A DNA stretch of 18,321 nucleotides from contig CAYPYG010000043.1 in NCBI GenBank assembly GCA_964415175.1, positions 1 through 18,321 of the forward strand, written 5' to 3'. Both the position numbers and the translations under genes were made by a program. Of this stretch, positions 1 through 7,075 are shown in pieces. Position 1 is the first letter of the stretch. Every line of letters starts with the position of its first letter. Origin of the DNA: UBA2231 sp964415175 (GTDB lineage: Bacteria > Elusimicrobiota > Elusimicrobia > Elusimicrobiales > UBA9959). Under the pieces are notes generated by a model. The model ran no database searches and was not told the origin of the DNA. It saw only the letters and a program-made list of their open reading frames with translations.

Positions 1-819
1 TTCTCGGTGACGGTCGGCAGCGTGATGAGCCCGATCGGCAATCCCCAGAATCTCCTTATAGCGGTGCGCGGCGGCGTGTCCGCGCCTTTCCTGACCTTCC
101 TGAAATACCTGGCCCTGCCGACGCTGATAAATCTCTGGGCCGTTTTCCTGCTGGTCAGGTATTTCTACCCGGAGGAGTTCACGCTCTGCCCGCTCCGCCA
201 TTCGCAGGAGCCGGTGCGCGACAGGGAACTGGCGCGGCTGGCTCGCGCTACGGTCTGGACGCTCTGCGCGGCGATAGCCGCCAAGATAATTTTGGTCTCG
301 CTGAACCCGGCCTGGGATTTTCGCCTGACCTGGATAGCGCTGGCGGCGGCCGCGCCGGGGCTCCTCTTCAGCCCGCGCCGCTTCGAAATACTGAAGAAGA
401 CCGACTGGAGCACGCTGGCTTTCTTCGCGGCGATGTTCGTGCTGATGCGGGCGGTGTGGAACACGGGCTTTTTCCAGGGCCTGATAGAGGCCAGCGGGGC
501 CGACGTGACCGGGCTGGGGCCGATAATGGCGGTCAGCGCGGGGCTGAGCCAGTTCATCTCCAATGTCCCGCTGGTGGCGCTTTACCTGCCGCTGCTGGAG
601 CACGCGGGGGCGGGGGCGGAGGCCCTTATGGCCCTGGCCGCCGCTTCTACCGTCGCCGGGAATCTGCTGATACTGGGGGCGGCCAGCAATGTCATCATCA
701 TACAGGCCGCCGAAAAGCGCTCCGGCGAGACCATAACCCTCCTCGAGTTCGCCCGCATAGGCGTCCCGCTCACCGCCGTCAATCTCCTGGTCTACTGGCT
801 CTTCCTCCGGTTCTTCTGA
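1..819 (+). CDS. ArsB/CitM-type ion transporter, C-terminal part (5' truncated)
   Basis: The reading frame is open from base 1, so the gene starts upstream; 272 residues are visible. They carry the family motif SPIGNPQNLLIA near the start, and a second related half near the end (AAASTVAGNLLILGAASNV), the paired re-entrant hairpin pattern of ArsB / NhaD / CitM / SLC13-like secondary transporters. About six or seven hydrophobic segments can be picked out, and the protein ends in a last membrane helix (LTAVNLLVYWLFLRFF). It would act in the inner membrane, moving an anion or exchanging sodium or protons. The substrate (arsenite, dicarboxylate, sodium) cannot be read from this half. It is separated from the next gene by about 500 bases and is probably unrelated to the hydroxylase operon. 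Confidence 0.85.
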   Translation, partial: FSVTVGSVMSPIGNPQNLLIAVRGGVSAPFLTFLKYLALPTLINLWAVFLLVRYFYPEEFTLCPLRHSQEPVRDRELARLARATVWTLCAAIAAKIILVSLNPAWDFRLTWIALAAAAPGLLFSPRRFEILKKTDWSTLAFFAAMFVLMRAVWNTGFFQGLIEASGADVTGLGPIMAVSAGLSQFISNVPLVALYLPLLEHAGAGAEALMALAAASTVAGNLLILGAASNVIIIQAAEKRSGETITLLEFARIGVPLTAVNLLVYWLFLRFF

Positions 820-822
820 CAT

Positions 823-1021
823 AGGTTCCCCGGAGGCTCCCGCGCTCGTCACGGTTCGGGTTTTCCGGACCCGCCCTTCGCTCGTTCGGCCTCGCAAGAA
901 CTCGGCCGTCGCGCATAGAGCTAGGCCTCAAACATTCTTGCTCGTCCGCAGAGCGGTACCCTCTCTCGCTCGGGGGAAAACCCTCCTCATGTGACTCGCC
1001 GCGGGAGCCTCCGGGGAGCCT
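823..1021. repeat. Long imperfect palindrome A
   Basis: Bases 823-844 and 1000-1021 are inverted repeats matching at 21 of 22 positions, including an uninterrupted 18-base arm (827-844 with 1000-1017). Pairing continues inward with gaps: GGGTTTTCC near 858-866 opposes GGAAAACCC near 975-983, and GCAAGAA near 893 opposes TTCTTGC near 935. The whole 199-base segment could fold into one long irregular hairpin. It begins 4 bases after the transporter stop codon. It may be a miniature mobile or repetitive extragenic element, or an RNA structure; sequence alone does not decide. Confidence 0.7.
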
Positions 1022-1049
1022 GCCCGCTAAGCGAGCCATAAGGGGACAG

Positions 1050-1187
1050 CCGGGGGAGGCAGGGCGGCAGCTTAGCAAAACCTTCACGGAGGCCGGAGCA
1101 TCGTAAGCGCGGAGGCCGAGTGAGGAGCGGCGAGCGCTATGCGCGAGACCGCGTGTTTTGCGTGCTGCCGCCCTGACATGCCCCCGG
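1050..1187. repeat. Long imperfect palindrome B
   Basis: The left arm 1060-1081 and right arm 1155-1175 pair as CAGGGCGGCAGC (12 bases exact), a small internal loop, then GCAAAAC (7 exact). The outer flank pairs again as CCGGGGG (1050-1056) with CCCCCGG (1181-1187). Weaker pairing continues inside (GCAT..AGCGC near 1098-1110 against GCGCTATGC near 1135-1143). The interior TCGCGCATAG.GCT resembles the loop of palindrome A read in the opposite sense, so the two may be related copies. Confidence 0.6.
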
Positions 1188-1260
1188 CATAGTTCTTCCG
1201 ATTTTGCGAGCGGCGTTTTTTCGTGGTGAGCCGCCCCCAGCCCCCGGCACAGTTATCCGA
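1180..1260. repeat. Direct repeat pair, 60-base spacing, upstream of the xdhC-type gene
   Basis: Bases 1180-1201 and 1240-1260 match at 19 of 22 aligned positions, sharing GCCCCCGGCA, AGTT and TCCGA, with two substitutions and a one-base gap. The repeats start 60 bases apart and lie roughly 55-135 bases before the first gene of the hydroxylase operon. They could be paired regulator sites or remnants of a repetitive element; only the repetition itself is seen. Confidence 0.5.
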
Positions 1261-1300
1261 ATGGGGGCCCGGGGGGAGCCTATTGCCCGCGGAATTTATG

Positions 1301-1306
1301 TAAAAT
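1301..1306 (+). promoter_or_regulatory. Possible -10 element of the first hydroxylase operon
   Basis: TAAAAT, preceded directly by TG, ends 10 bases before the ATG at 1317, in an AT-rich patch that stands out from the GC-rich surroundings. No TTGACA-like -35 is visible and no Shine-Dalgarno lies between it and the ATG. If used, the transcript would have a leader of only a few bases. Confidence 0.4.
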
Positions 1307-1316
1307 CATCATTAAT

Positions 1317-2144
1317 ATGAAAGAGTCCAAGAATTTGATCAAAATGCTCTCCGAGGCCATAGATTCCGGGCGCGGCGCGGCTTTCGTCACCGTCATAAGC
1401 GTCGCCGGCTCCACCCCGCGCGAGGCCGGCGCCAGGATGCTGGTCTATTCCGACGGCTCCATAGAAGGCACCGTCGGCGGCGGCAGCGTCGAGGCGCTGG
1501 TCATAAAGAAGGCCGTCGAATGCATCGTCAAAGGCGACGGCGGCAGGTTCTCCTTCGGCCTTAAGCCCGGCGGTAATACCGGCATGATCTGCATGGGCGA
1601 CATGGAAGTCTTCATCGACGTTTACAAGAACCCTTTCAAGGTGCTGATACTGGGGGGCGGCCATGTCGGCGTGAAGATAGCCGAGGCCTGCAGGATGGCC
1701 GGCTACCCCTACCTGGTCGCCGACGACCGCAAGGAGTTCGCCAACCCGGAGCGGTTCCCGGGGGCCCTCGCTATAATCAATGAGCAGCCGCATAGGGCGG
1801 TCTCTTCCGCCGGCGTGGACAAGGATACCTACGCCGTCATAGTGACGCGGGGCCATTCGCTGGACAAGGAATGCCTCGAGGCCCTGATGCCCACCAAGGC
1901 CGCCTATATCGGCATGATAGGCAGCGCCGGCAAGGTCATGGAGATCTTCCGCCAGCTGGAGAAGAAAAAGCTTTTTCCGCTCAAGGACCCGCGCGTCCAT
2001 TCCCCGATAGGCCTCAACCTCGGCGGCAAGGCGCCCGGTGAGATAGCCGTCTCGGTGCTGGCCGAGATAATAAAGGTGCATTACAAGCGCGACGGCTCCC
2101 ATATGCGCGACGCCGCCAGGAAGAAGACCCCCGCCAAAAAGTGA
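1317..2144 (+). CDS. xdhC: XdhC/CoxI-family molybdenum cofactor maturation factor
   Basis: This 275-residue protein has the two-part layout of XdhC: an N-terminal XdhC/CoxI domain with GTVGGGSVE at residues 51-59 and a conserved Cys region (MICMGDMEVFI, about 90-100), then a Rossmann domain beginning KVLILGGGHVG at about 108-118, with DDR and the family signature YIGMIGS. The C-terminal segment VHSPIGLNLGGKAPGEIAVS is typical. In studied systems XdhC binds molybdenum cofactor, promotes its sulfuration and hands it to the Mo subunit; it is not part of the final enzyme. It would work in the cytoplasm. It lies 7 bases before the Mo-subunit gene, whose cofactor it would load. There is no Shine-Dalgarno before this ATG, yet the next gene has one (GAGGAAG at 2143-2149). 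The tail ends in a lysine-rich stretch. This should not be confused with E. coli XdhC, which is an iron-sulfur subunit. Confidence 0.9.
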   Translation: MKESKNLIKMLSEAIDSGRGAAFVTVISVAGSTPREAGARMLVYSDGSIEGTVGGGSVEALVIKKAVECIVKGDGGRFSFGLKPGGNTGMICMGDMEVFIDVYKNPFKVLILGGGHVGVKIAEACRMAGYPYLVADDRKEFANPERFPGALAIINEQPHRAVSSAGVDKDTYAVIVTRGHSLDKECLEALMPTKAAYIGMIGSAGKVMEIFRQLEKKKLFPLKDPRVHSPIGLNLGGKAPGEIAVSVLAEIIKVHYKRDGSHMRDAARKKTPAKK

Positions 2145-2151
2145 GGAAGAC

Positions 2152-4458
2152 ATGGAAAAGCTCTCTTTCGTAGGAAAGTCCCTGCCGCGCAAGGACGCGG
2201 AGATAAAGGCGACGGGCAAGGCGCTCTATTCGGCCGACCTGGACTTCCCCGGCATGCTGCACGCCGCCGCCGTGCGCAACCCGAAACCCCGCATAAAGAT
2301 AAGCGGCGTCTCCGACGCGGCCGCCAAAAAGATCGCCGGCTACCGGGCGCTCGTCACTTACAAGGACCTGCGCGGCCCCAACAAGTGGCCGCTGGTCGAC
2401 ACCGACTACCCTTTCCTGCCCGAGCAGGAGGCACGCTTCGAGGGGGAGACCGTCGCGCTCGTCGTGGCCGACACCCATCGCGCGGCGCGCGCCGCCGCGC
2501 AGGCCGTCGCCATAAAGTACAAAGAACTGCCATTCGAGACCGACCCCCTCAAGTCGCTGGAGAAAGGCGCCGTCAGGCTTTACGGCGACGACAATGTCTT
2601 CAGCCGTTTCGTCATAAAGAAGGGCGACGCTAAAAAGGCGCTGACCGAGGCCGCCTATACCGTGGAAGGGGAGTTCACCACCAATTACCAGGTCCACGCC
2701 TACCTCGAGACGCAGGGCGCCATAGCCGTGCCGCAGCCCGACGGCGGGCTGGTCGTCTACACCACCACGCAGTGCCCTTTCTACGTGCTGGACGCCGTCG
2801 CGGCCGCCTGCGGCCTGCCCTACAACAAGGTCAAGGTGATACAGACCGTCACCGGCGGCGGTTTCGGCGGCAAGGAGGACGTGCCGGCGCTGGTGGCCTC
2901 GCACGCGGCGCTCTGCGCGCTCAAGACCGGCCGCCCTGTGCGACTGATCTACGACCGCACCGAGGATTTCCGCTCCATGTCCAAGCGCCACCCTTCCTGG
3001 TCGCGCGTGACTTACGGCGCCGACAAGAACGGGCGCATCACCTCCTGCGTGGTCAAATATGTGCTGGACGCCGGAGCGTACTCCACACTGTCGCCGATAG
3101 TCCTTTGGCGCGGCACCGTTCACGCCGCCGGGCCGTACAAGATAGACAATGTGCTCATCGAAACTTACGCCGCGGCCACCAACAAGGTGCCCGCCGGCGC
3201 CTTCCGCGGCTTCGGCCAGCCACAGATAACTTTCGCCCAGGAGTCCCTCATCGATGAACTGGCGGCCAAGGCCGGCAGGGACCCGGTCGACCTGCGCCTG
3301 GAGAACCTGCTCAACCCGGGCGACGCCACGGCCACCGGCCAGGTCCTGACCTCTTCCTGCGGCCTGCGCGAGCTGGTCGAGGCCGTGCGGGAGAAGTCCG
3401 GCTGGGACAAGTGGGCGGGGACCGGTTTCCGCAAGGTGGAGGGGACCAAGGCCCGCGGCCTGGGCGTTTCCGCCGCCTATTACGGCGTCGGCCTGGGCGC
3501 CAAGGGCCGCTACCTCGACCGCGCCGGCGCGCTGGTCAATGTCTACAAGGACGCCAGCGTGTCCGTAAATGTCGGCAACGCCGAGATGGGCCAGGGCGCC
3601 CTCACCGTCCTGGCGCAGATAGCCGCCGAGACGCTCAACGCCCCCTACGAGAGGGTGCGCGTGGAGGAAGTGGACTCGTCCAAGGTGCCGGATTCCGGTC
3701 CGACGGTGGCCAGCCGCACCACGGTTATGAGCGGCAATGCCATAATCGAAGCCGCCAAACCCATAAGGGACAATCTCTTCAAGACCGCGCTGGACCTGCT
3801 CAAAGCCAAAGGCGCGGACCCGGCCGGCCTCATGCAGGCCTGCGAGGGTGTTTTCTCGATAGGCGACCACAAGGTCGCTTTCGCGGAAGTCGTGAAGGAA
3901 TGCTGGAGCAGGCGGCTCAAGATGTGCGAGGAAGGCTGGTACGCGGCGCCCCGCACCACTTACGATATGAAGGACGGGCAGGGCGACGCCTATGTTACCT
4001 ATTCGTATTCCGCGGACGTCGCGGAGGTGGAAGTGGACCTGGAGACCGGCGTCCTGAAGGTCATAAAACTCTGGGGGGCCTTCGACGTGGGCAAGATAAT
4101 CAACCCGCGGCTGGCGGAAGGCCAGGCGCAGGGCGGGATGCTGCAGGGCATGAGCTGGGGGGTCTATGAGAACCTGGTCTACAGGAACGGCATCATGGCC
4201 AACCCCAACTTCACCGACTATGTCATCGCCACTACCGCCGACAAACCCGAATATGATATAACTTTCATAGAAAAGGATTACGAGGACGGGCCCTACAAAG
4301 CCAAGGGTATGGGGGAAGTGCCGCTCATCGGGGTGGCCGCCGCCGTGGCCAACGCTGTGAAGGCCGCCTCGGGCGCTCGCGTGACTTCGGTCCCGCTGCT
4401 GCCCGAGAAGATCTGGAAAGGTATGGAAGAGTTGAAGACCGCCGGAGGGAAAAAATGA
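2152..4458 (+). CDS. Molybdenum hydroxylase (xanthine dehydrogenase family), molybdopterin subunit
   Basis: The 768-residue protein matches the large subunit of three-part xanthine dehydrogenase-type hydroxylases. An N-terminal aldehyde oxidase/xanthine dehydrogenase a/b hammerhead domain (to about 130) is followed by the molybdopterin-binding part with GGGFGGKE (235-242), GAFRGFG (R352), NVGNAEMGQGALTVLAQIAAETL, and near the end KGMGEVPLIG with the expected catalytic Glu at about 722. From knowledge of bovine xanthine oxidase, E242, R352 and E722 would correspond to the pocket residues Glu802, Arg880 and Glu1261, so a purine or similar N-heterocycle is plausible; an aldehyde or other heterocycle is not excluded. 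There is no Tat signal, so the enzyme is cytoplasmic. The partner 2Fe-2S and FAD genes are not adjacent: an outer-membrane gene separates them. The start has a Shine-Dalgarno (GAGGAAG). The stop overlaps the next start (ATGA). Confidence 0.9.
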   Translation: MEKLSFVGKSLPRKDAEIKATGKALYSADLDFPGMLHAAAVRNPKPRIKISGVSDAAAKKIAGYRALVTYKDLRGPNKWPLVDTDYPFLPEQEARFEGETVALVVADTHRAARAAAQAVAIKYKELPFETDPLKSLEKGAVRLYGDDNVFSRFVIKKGDAKKALTEAAYTVEGEFTTNYQVHAYLETQGAIAVPQPDGGLVVYTTTQCPFYVLDAVAAACGLPYNKVKVIQTVTGGGFGGKEDVPALVASHAALCALKTGRPVRLIYDRTEDFRSMSKRHPSWSRVTYGADKNGRITSCVVKYVLDAGAYSTLSPIVLWRGTVHAAGPYKIDNVLIETYAAATNKVPAGAFRGFGQPQITFAQESLIDELAAKAGRDPVDLRLENLLNPGDATATGQVLTSSCGLRELVEAVREKSGWDKWAGTGFRKVEGTKARGLGVSAAYYGVGLGAKGRYLDRAGALVNVYKDASVSVNVGNAEMGQGALTVLAQIAAETLNAPYERVRVEEVDSSKVPDSGPTVASRTTVMSGNAIIEAAKPIRDNLFKTALDLLKAKGADPAGLMQACEGVFSIGDHKVAFAEVVKECWSRRLKMCEEGWYAAPRTTYDMKDGQGDAYVTYSYSADVAEVEVDLETGVLKVIKLWGAFDVGKIINPRLAEGQAQGGMLQGMSWGVYENLVYRNGIMANPNFTDYVIATTADKPEYDITFIEKDYEDGPYKAKGMGEVPLIGVAAAVANAVKAASGARVTSVPLLPEKIWKGMEELKTAGGKK

Positions 4459-5723
4459 AAGCCGTAAGGATATTCGCAGCGCTGCTGGGTGTGGCCATGC
4501 TGGCCGGGGGGGCCGCGGCCGAGGATAATTACGACAGGCTGGCCCGGGAACTGACCGAGGCCGGTTCTTCGCTGGAGAACAAGAAGATCGCCATCATCCC
4601 CTTCGCGCACGCCGACGGGCGCGCCGTCTCCAAGGACGGCTCCGTCGTCTCTGAGCGCCTGACCATCAAGATGATCAACACCCGCAAGTTCGAGATCATC
4701 GAGCGCAGCGTGCTCGACAAGGTCATGGACGAGCTCAAGCTCCAGTCCACCGGCGCGATAGACGCCACCAGCGCCAAGGAACTGGGCAAGGTGCTCGGCG
4801 TCGAGGCCATCATCACCGGCACGCTGGTCGAGACGGCCACCGGCAAGATAGAGGTCAACGCGCGGCTCATCAAGACCGAGACCGCGCAGGCCATAGGCGC
4901 CTCGCAGGTCACCGTCGAGAAGGACTGGATAGGCGACGCTCCGACCCCGATGCCCGCTCAGCCGCAGGCGCAGGAGCCGCAGGTGTACCAGCCGCAGCAG
5001 GCGGCCAAGGCGGCGGCCCCCCGCGCCCGCCACCCCAACGCGTACGGCTATTTCGACGTTTTCCTCGGCGGCGGAGCCAGGACCCTGGATATCACCTACG
5101 AGAACAGCGGCCGCGGCGTGTTCATGACCGAGATCGGGTTCACTCCCGTCGGGATATTGGACGGTCCCTACCGGGAAATAAAACTGGAACAGCTCGAAGG
5201 CGGCGGAGTGGGTCCGCTGGGTATGCGCGTCGGCGGCTTCGGCAAGGGCGCCATCGGGGGCGCTTTCGAATTCTCCATCAATAAGCATACCGTCGAGCCG
5301 CAGACCGTGACCGGGACCAGGAACGGCGCCTCCACCAGGTTCACGCTGCCTTCCGGGGACAACTACCTGGACATGACCTCGTTCGGCCTGCTGGGCAATC
5401 TCTTCGTGCGCCACACCGGCAAGGTCGTGGACCCTTATTTCGGCCTGGGTCTGGGCCTTTCGCTCAACAGGGTCTATATGCGCTATACCAAAGGCCTCAC
5501 GGCTTCTTCCGTCATGAGCACTCCGGTGGACGATTTCGGCGTGGGCCTGATGTTCAATATCCCCGTCGGCGTCCGCATAAAGCTGGACCCCAAGACCCAT
5601 ATAGTGGCCGAACTGCGCTACGAGCTCAATAATGTCAGCTTCGACCGCGATATAAAGGGCGAGGACGACACGATAAATTCCCAGGGCACCCGGTTCCTGA
5701 TAGGAGTAGGTTTCGGCTTCTGA
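4455..5723 (+). CDS. CsgG/FlgO-like domain fused to an outer-membrane beta-barrel
   Basis: The 422-residue protein starts with a signal peptide (positive n-region, hydrophobic core, likely cleavage after the Ala-rich stretch near residue 22). There is no lipobox Cys, so it is not a lipoprotein like CsgG. Residues 40-157 resemble the CsgG/FlgO fold: KKIAIIPF, FEIIERSVLDKVMDE, then AKELGKVLGVEAIITGTLVE. A Pro/Gln/Ala-rich linker follows (about 162-192). Residues 197-422 alternate polar and hydrophobic residues and end in GFGF, the terminal aromatic typical of outer-membrane barrels, suggesting an 8- to 10-strand barrel with the N-terminal domain in the periplasm. It is translationally coupled at both ends (ATGA with the Mo subunit, TGATG with the 2Fe-2S subunit), so it is a true operon member although its role with a cytoplasmic hydroxylase is unknown. 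The domain calls come from motif patterns; the barrel size is an estimate. Confidence 0.75.
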   Translation: MKAVRIFAALLGVAMLAGGAAAEDNYDRLARELTEAGSSLENKKIAIIPFAHADGRAVSKDGSVVSERLTIKMINTRKFEIIERSVLDKVMDELKLQSTGAIDATSAKELGKVLGVEAIITGTLVETATGKIEVNARLIKTETAQAIGASQVTVEKDWIGDAPTPMPAQPQAQEPQVYQPQQAAKAAAPRARHPNAYGYFDVFLGGGARTLDITYENSGRGVFMTEIGFTPVGILDGPYREIKLEQLEGGGVGPLGMRVGGFGKGAIGGAFEFSINKHTVEPQTVTGTRNGASTRFTLPSGDNYLDMTSFGLLGNLFVRHTGKVVDPYFGLGLGLSLNRVYMRYTKGLTASSVMSTPVDDFGVGLMFNIPVGVRIKLDPKTHIVAELRYELNNVSFDRDIKGEDDTINSQGTRFLIGVGFGF

Positions 5724-6211
5724 TGGGACGGTTCCTCCTCGATTGCGCCGTCAACGGCGCGCGGGTCCGCCGCGAGATAGAGCCCTCGCGCACGATGCTC
5801 GAGTTCCTGCGCGAGGACCTCGGTCTCAAGGGGACCAAGGAGGGCTGCGGCGAGGGGGAATGCGGCGCCTGCCTGATACTGCTCGACGGCCGCGCGGTCA
5901 ATTCCTGCCTGATGATGGCGGTCCAGGCCCACGGCCGGGAGATAGTCACCATAGAGGGGATCAAAGGCCGCGACGGCGGCCTGCATCCCATACAGAAGAC
6001 TTTCATGGAAGAAGGGGCCGTGCAGTGCGGCTTCTGCATCCCCGGCATCATCGTCGCGGCCGAGGCGCTGCTGCGCCGCAGGCCGGACGCCACGCTCGAG
6101 GACATAAAGCTGGAGCTGACCGGCAATCTCTGCCGCTGCACGGGCTATGAGAAGATCCTCTCCGCCGTCGAGCTCTCCCGCGACGAACTGAAGAAGAAGG
6201 GAAAGAGATGA
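5723..6211 (+). CDS. Molybdenum hydroxylase, 2Fe-2S subunit
   Basis: This 162-residue protein is the usual length for the small iron-sulfur subunit. The plant-type ferredoxin domain holds CGEGECGAC (C42, C47, C50) plus C62. The helical second domain holds QCGFC (C102, C105) and CRC (C137, C139), so both 2Fe-2S clusters are fully liganded. It would carry electrons from the molybdenum centre encoded at 2152-4458 to the FAD subunit encoded directly after it. The start codon overlaps the stop of the barrel gene (TGATG), and its own stop overlaps the FAD-subunit start (ATGA). No Tat signal is present. The Lys/Arg-rich tail (KKKGKR) is not part of the fold. Confidence 0.92.
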   Translation: MGRFLLDCAVNGARVRREIEPSRTMLEFLREDLGLKGTKEGCGEGECGACLILLDGRAVNSCLMMAVQAHGREIVTIEGIKGRDGGLHPIQKTFMEEGAVQCGFCIPGIIVAAEALLRRRPDATLEDIKLELTGNLCRCTGYEKILSAVELSRDELKKKGKR

Positions 6212-7050
6212 GGCCGGACCTCCTCGTAAAACCCTCCTCGCTGGCCGGACTCTGGAAGGCGCTCCCTTCGCTGCCGCGCGACAGGCGCTACCTGGCCGGC
6301 GGCACCGACCTGATGATAGCCGCGGGCCACGGCCATGCCGGCGACTGCTGGGTGGATATCAGCGGGCTGAAAGAGCTCAAAACTTTCCGCGAAAATTCCT
6401 CTTCCGTTTTCATCGGGGCCGGCCTGACCATAGCGGAACTGGCCGAAAAGCCGCAGGTGAAGAAATGGCTGCCGGCCCTCGCGCTCTGCGCCCCTCATTA
6501 CGCCAGCCCCAGTCTGCGCAATATGGCGACCATAGGCGGCAACGCGGCCAACGGCAGTCCCTGCGCCGACGGCGTCTGCGCCCTGCTCTCGGAGAAGGCG
6601 GAGATAGTCCTGGGCCTCAAAGGCGCGAAGCGCAAGCTGCCGTTGCATTCTTTTTTCCTCGCCCCCAAGCGCACGTCGCTTAAGAAAGACGAGCTGATAC
6701 TCGGTTTCGAGGTCCCGAAATGGCGGCATGTCTCCGCCTACGAGAAACTGGGCCCGCGCTCCTATTTCGGCATTTCCAAAGTGACCGTCTGCGTCTCGGC
6801 GGAGCTCTCCGCCGGCCTGGTGAAGGAGGCGGTCATCGCCTGCGCTTCGGTGGCGCCGGTGCCGCTGCTGGCCCGCAAGGCCGCGGAGTTCCTCTACGGC
6901 CGCCGGCTCGACGAAGGGACGATCAGCGAGGCGGCCGCCCTTGCCCAGAGCGAAGCTTCGCCGATAACCGATACGCGCTCGGAAGCCGCCTACCGCAAAG
7001 CCATGGTACGCGTACTCGCGGTCCGCGCGCTTTCCAGACTGGCCGCCTGA
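6208..7050 (+). CDS. Molybdenum hydroxylase, FAD-binding subunit
   Basis: The 280-residue protein fits the FAD-binding medium subunit of xanthine dehydrogenase / CO dehydrogenase-type enzymes. Flavin motifs are AGGTDLM (30-36) and SLRNMATIGGNAANGSPCAD (about 102-121), followed by the CO dehydrogenase flavoprotein C-terminal domain (about 170-278). It would accept electrons from the 2Fe-2S subunit and pass them to NAD or another acceptor; no extra Fe-S cysteine cluster of the 4-hydroxybenzoyl-CoA reductase type is visible. It completes the first three-part enzyme. The start overlaps the previous stop (ATGA). The next gene begins 25 bases later with its own Shine-Dalgarno, the first real gap within the operon. 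Confidence 0.9.
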   Translation: MRPDLLVKPSSLAGLWKALPSLPRDRRYLAGGTDLMIAAGHGHAGDCWVDISGLKELKTFRENSSSVFIGAGLTIAELAEKPQVKKWLPALALCAPHYASPSLRNMATIGGNAANGSPCADGVCALLSEKAEIVLGLKGAKRKLPLHSFFLAPKRTSLKKDELILGFEVPKWRHVSAYEKLGPRSYFGISKVTVCVSAELSAGLVKEAVIACASVAPVPLLARKAAEFLYGRRLDEGTISEAAALAQSEASPITDTRSEAAYRKAMVRVLAVRALSRLAA

Positions 7051-7075
7051 ACGCGGCGGTTTTACAGGAGACATC

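Larger units (their letters stand above)
820..1316. other. 497-base intergenic region rich in palindromes
   Basis: No convincing gene lies here. The only ORF of size, on the minus strand across 779-1087, is Arg/Gly/Pro-rich, overlaps the transporter end and falls on a palindrome. The region contains two long imperfect inverted repeats (823-1021 and 1050-1187), a direct repeat pair (1180-1201 and 1240-1260), GC-rich runs at 1263-1276 and, at the right edge, an AT-rich promoter-like stretch just before the xdhC-type gene. Whatever ends the transporter transcript is probably within the first palindrome. Confidence 0.7.

Noticed and set aside
779..1087. 102-residue minus-strand ORF in the intergenic region
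   Set aside because: It is Arg/Gly/Pro-rich, overlaps the transporter end and lies on the long palindrome; no motif or ribosome site supports it.
1180..1260. CRISPR-like repeats
   Set aside because: There are only two copies, they are imperfect, and the sequence between them is not a series of uniform spacers.
2014..3870. 618-residue ORF on the minus strand
   Set aside because: It lies antisense to the Mo subunit, is Gly/Ala/Arg/His-rich and has no family motif. It is a shadow frame of a GC-rich gene.
5743..6150. Alternative plus-frame ORFs inside the 2Fe-2S and other genes
   Set aside because: They are Arg/Gly/Pro-rich second-frame readings of GC-rich genes with intact motifs in the main frame. 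I see no sign of a frameshift.
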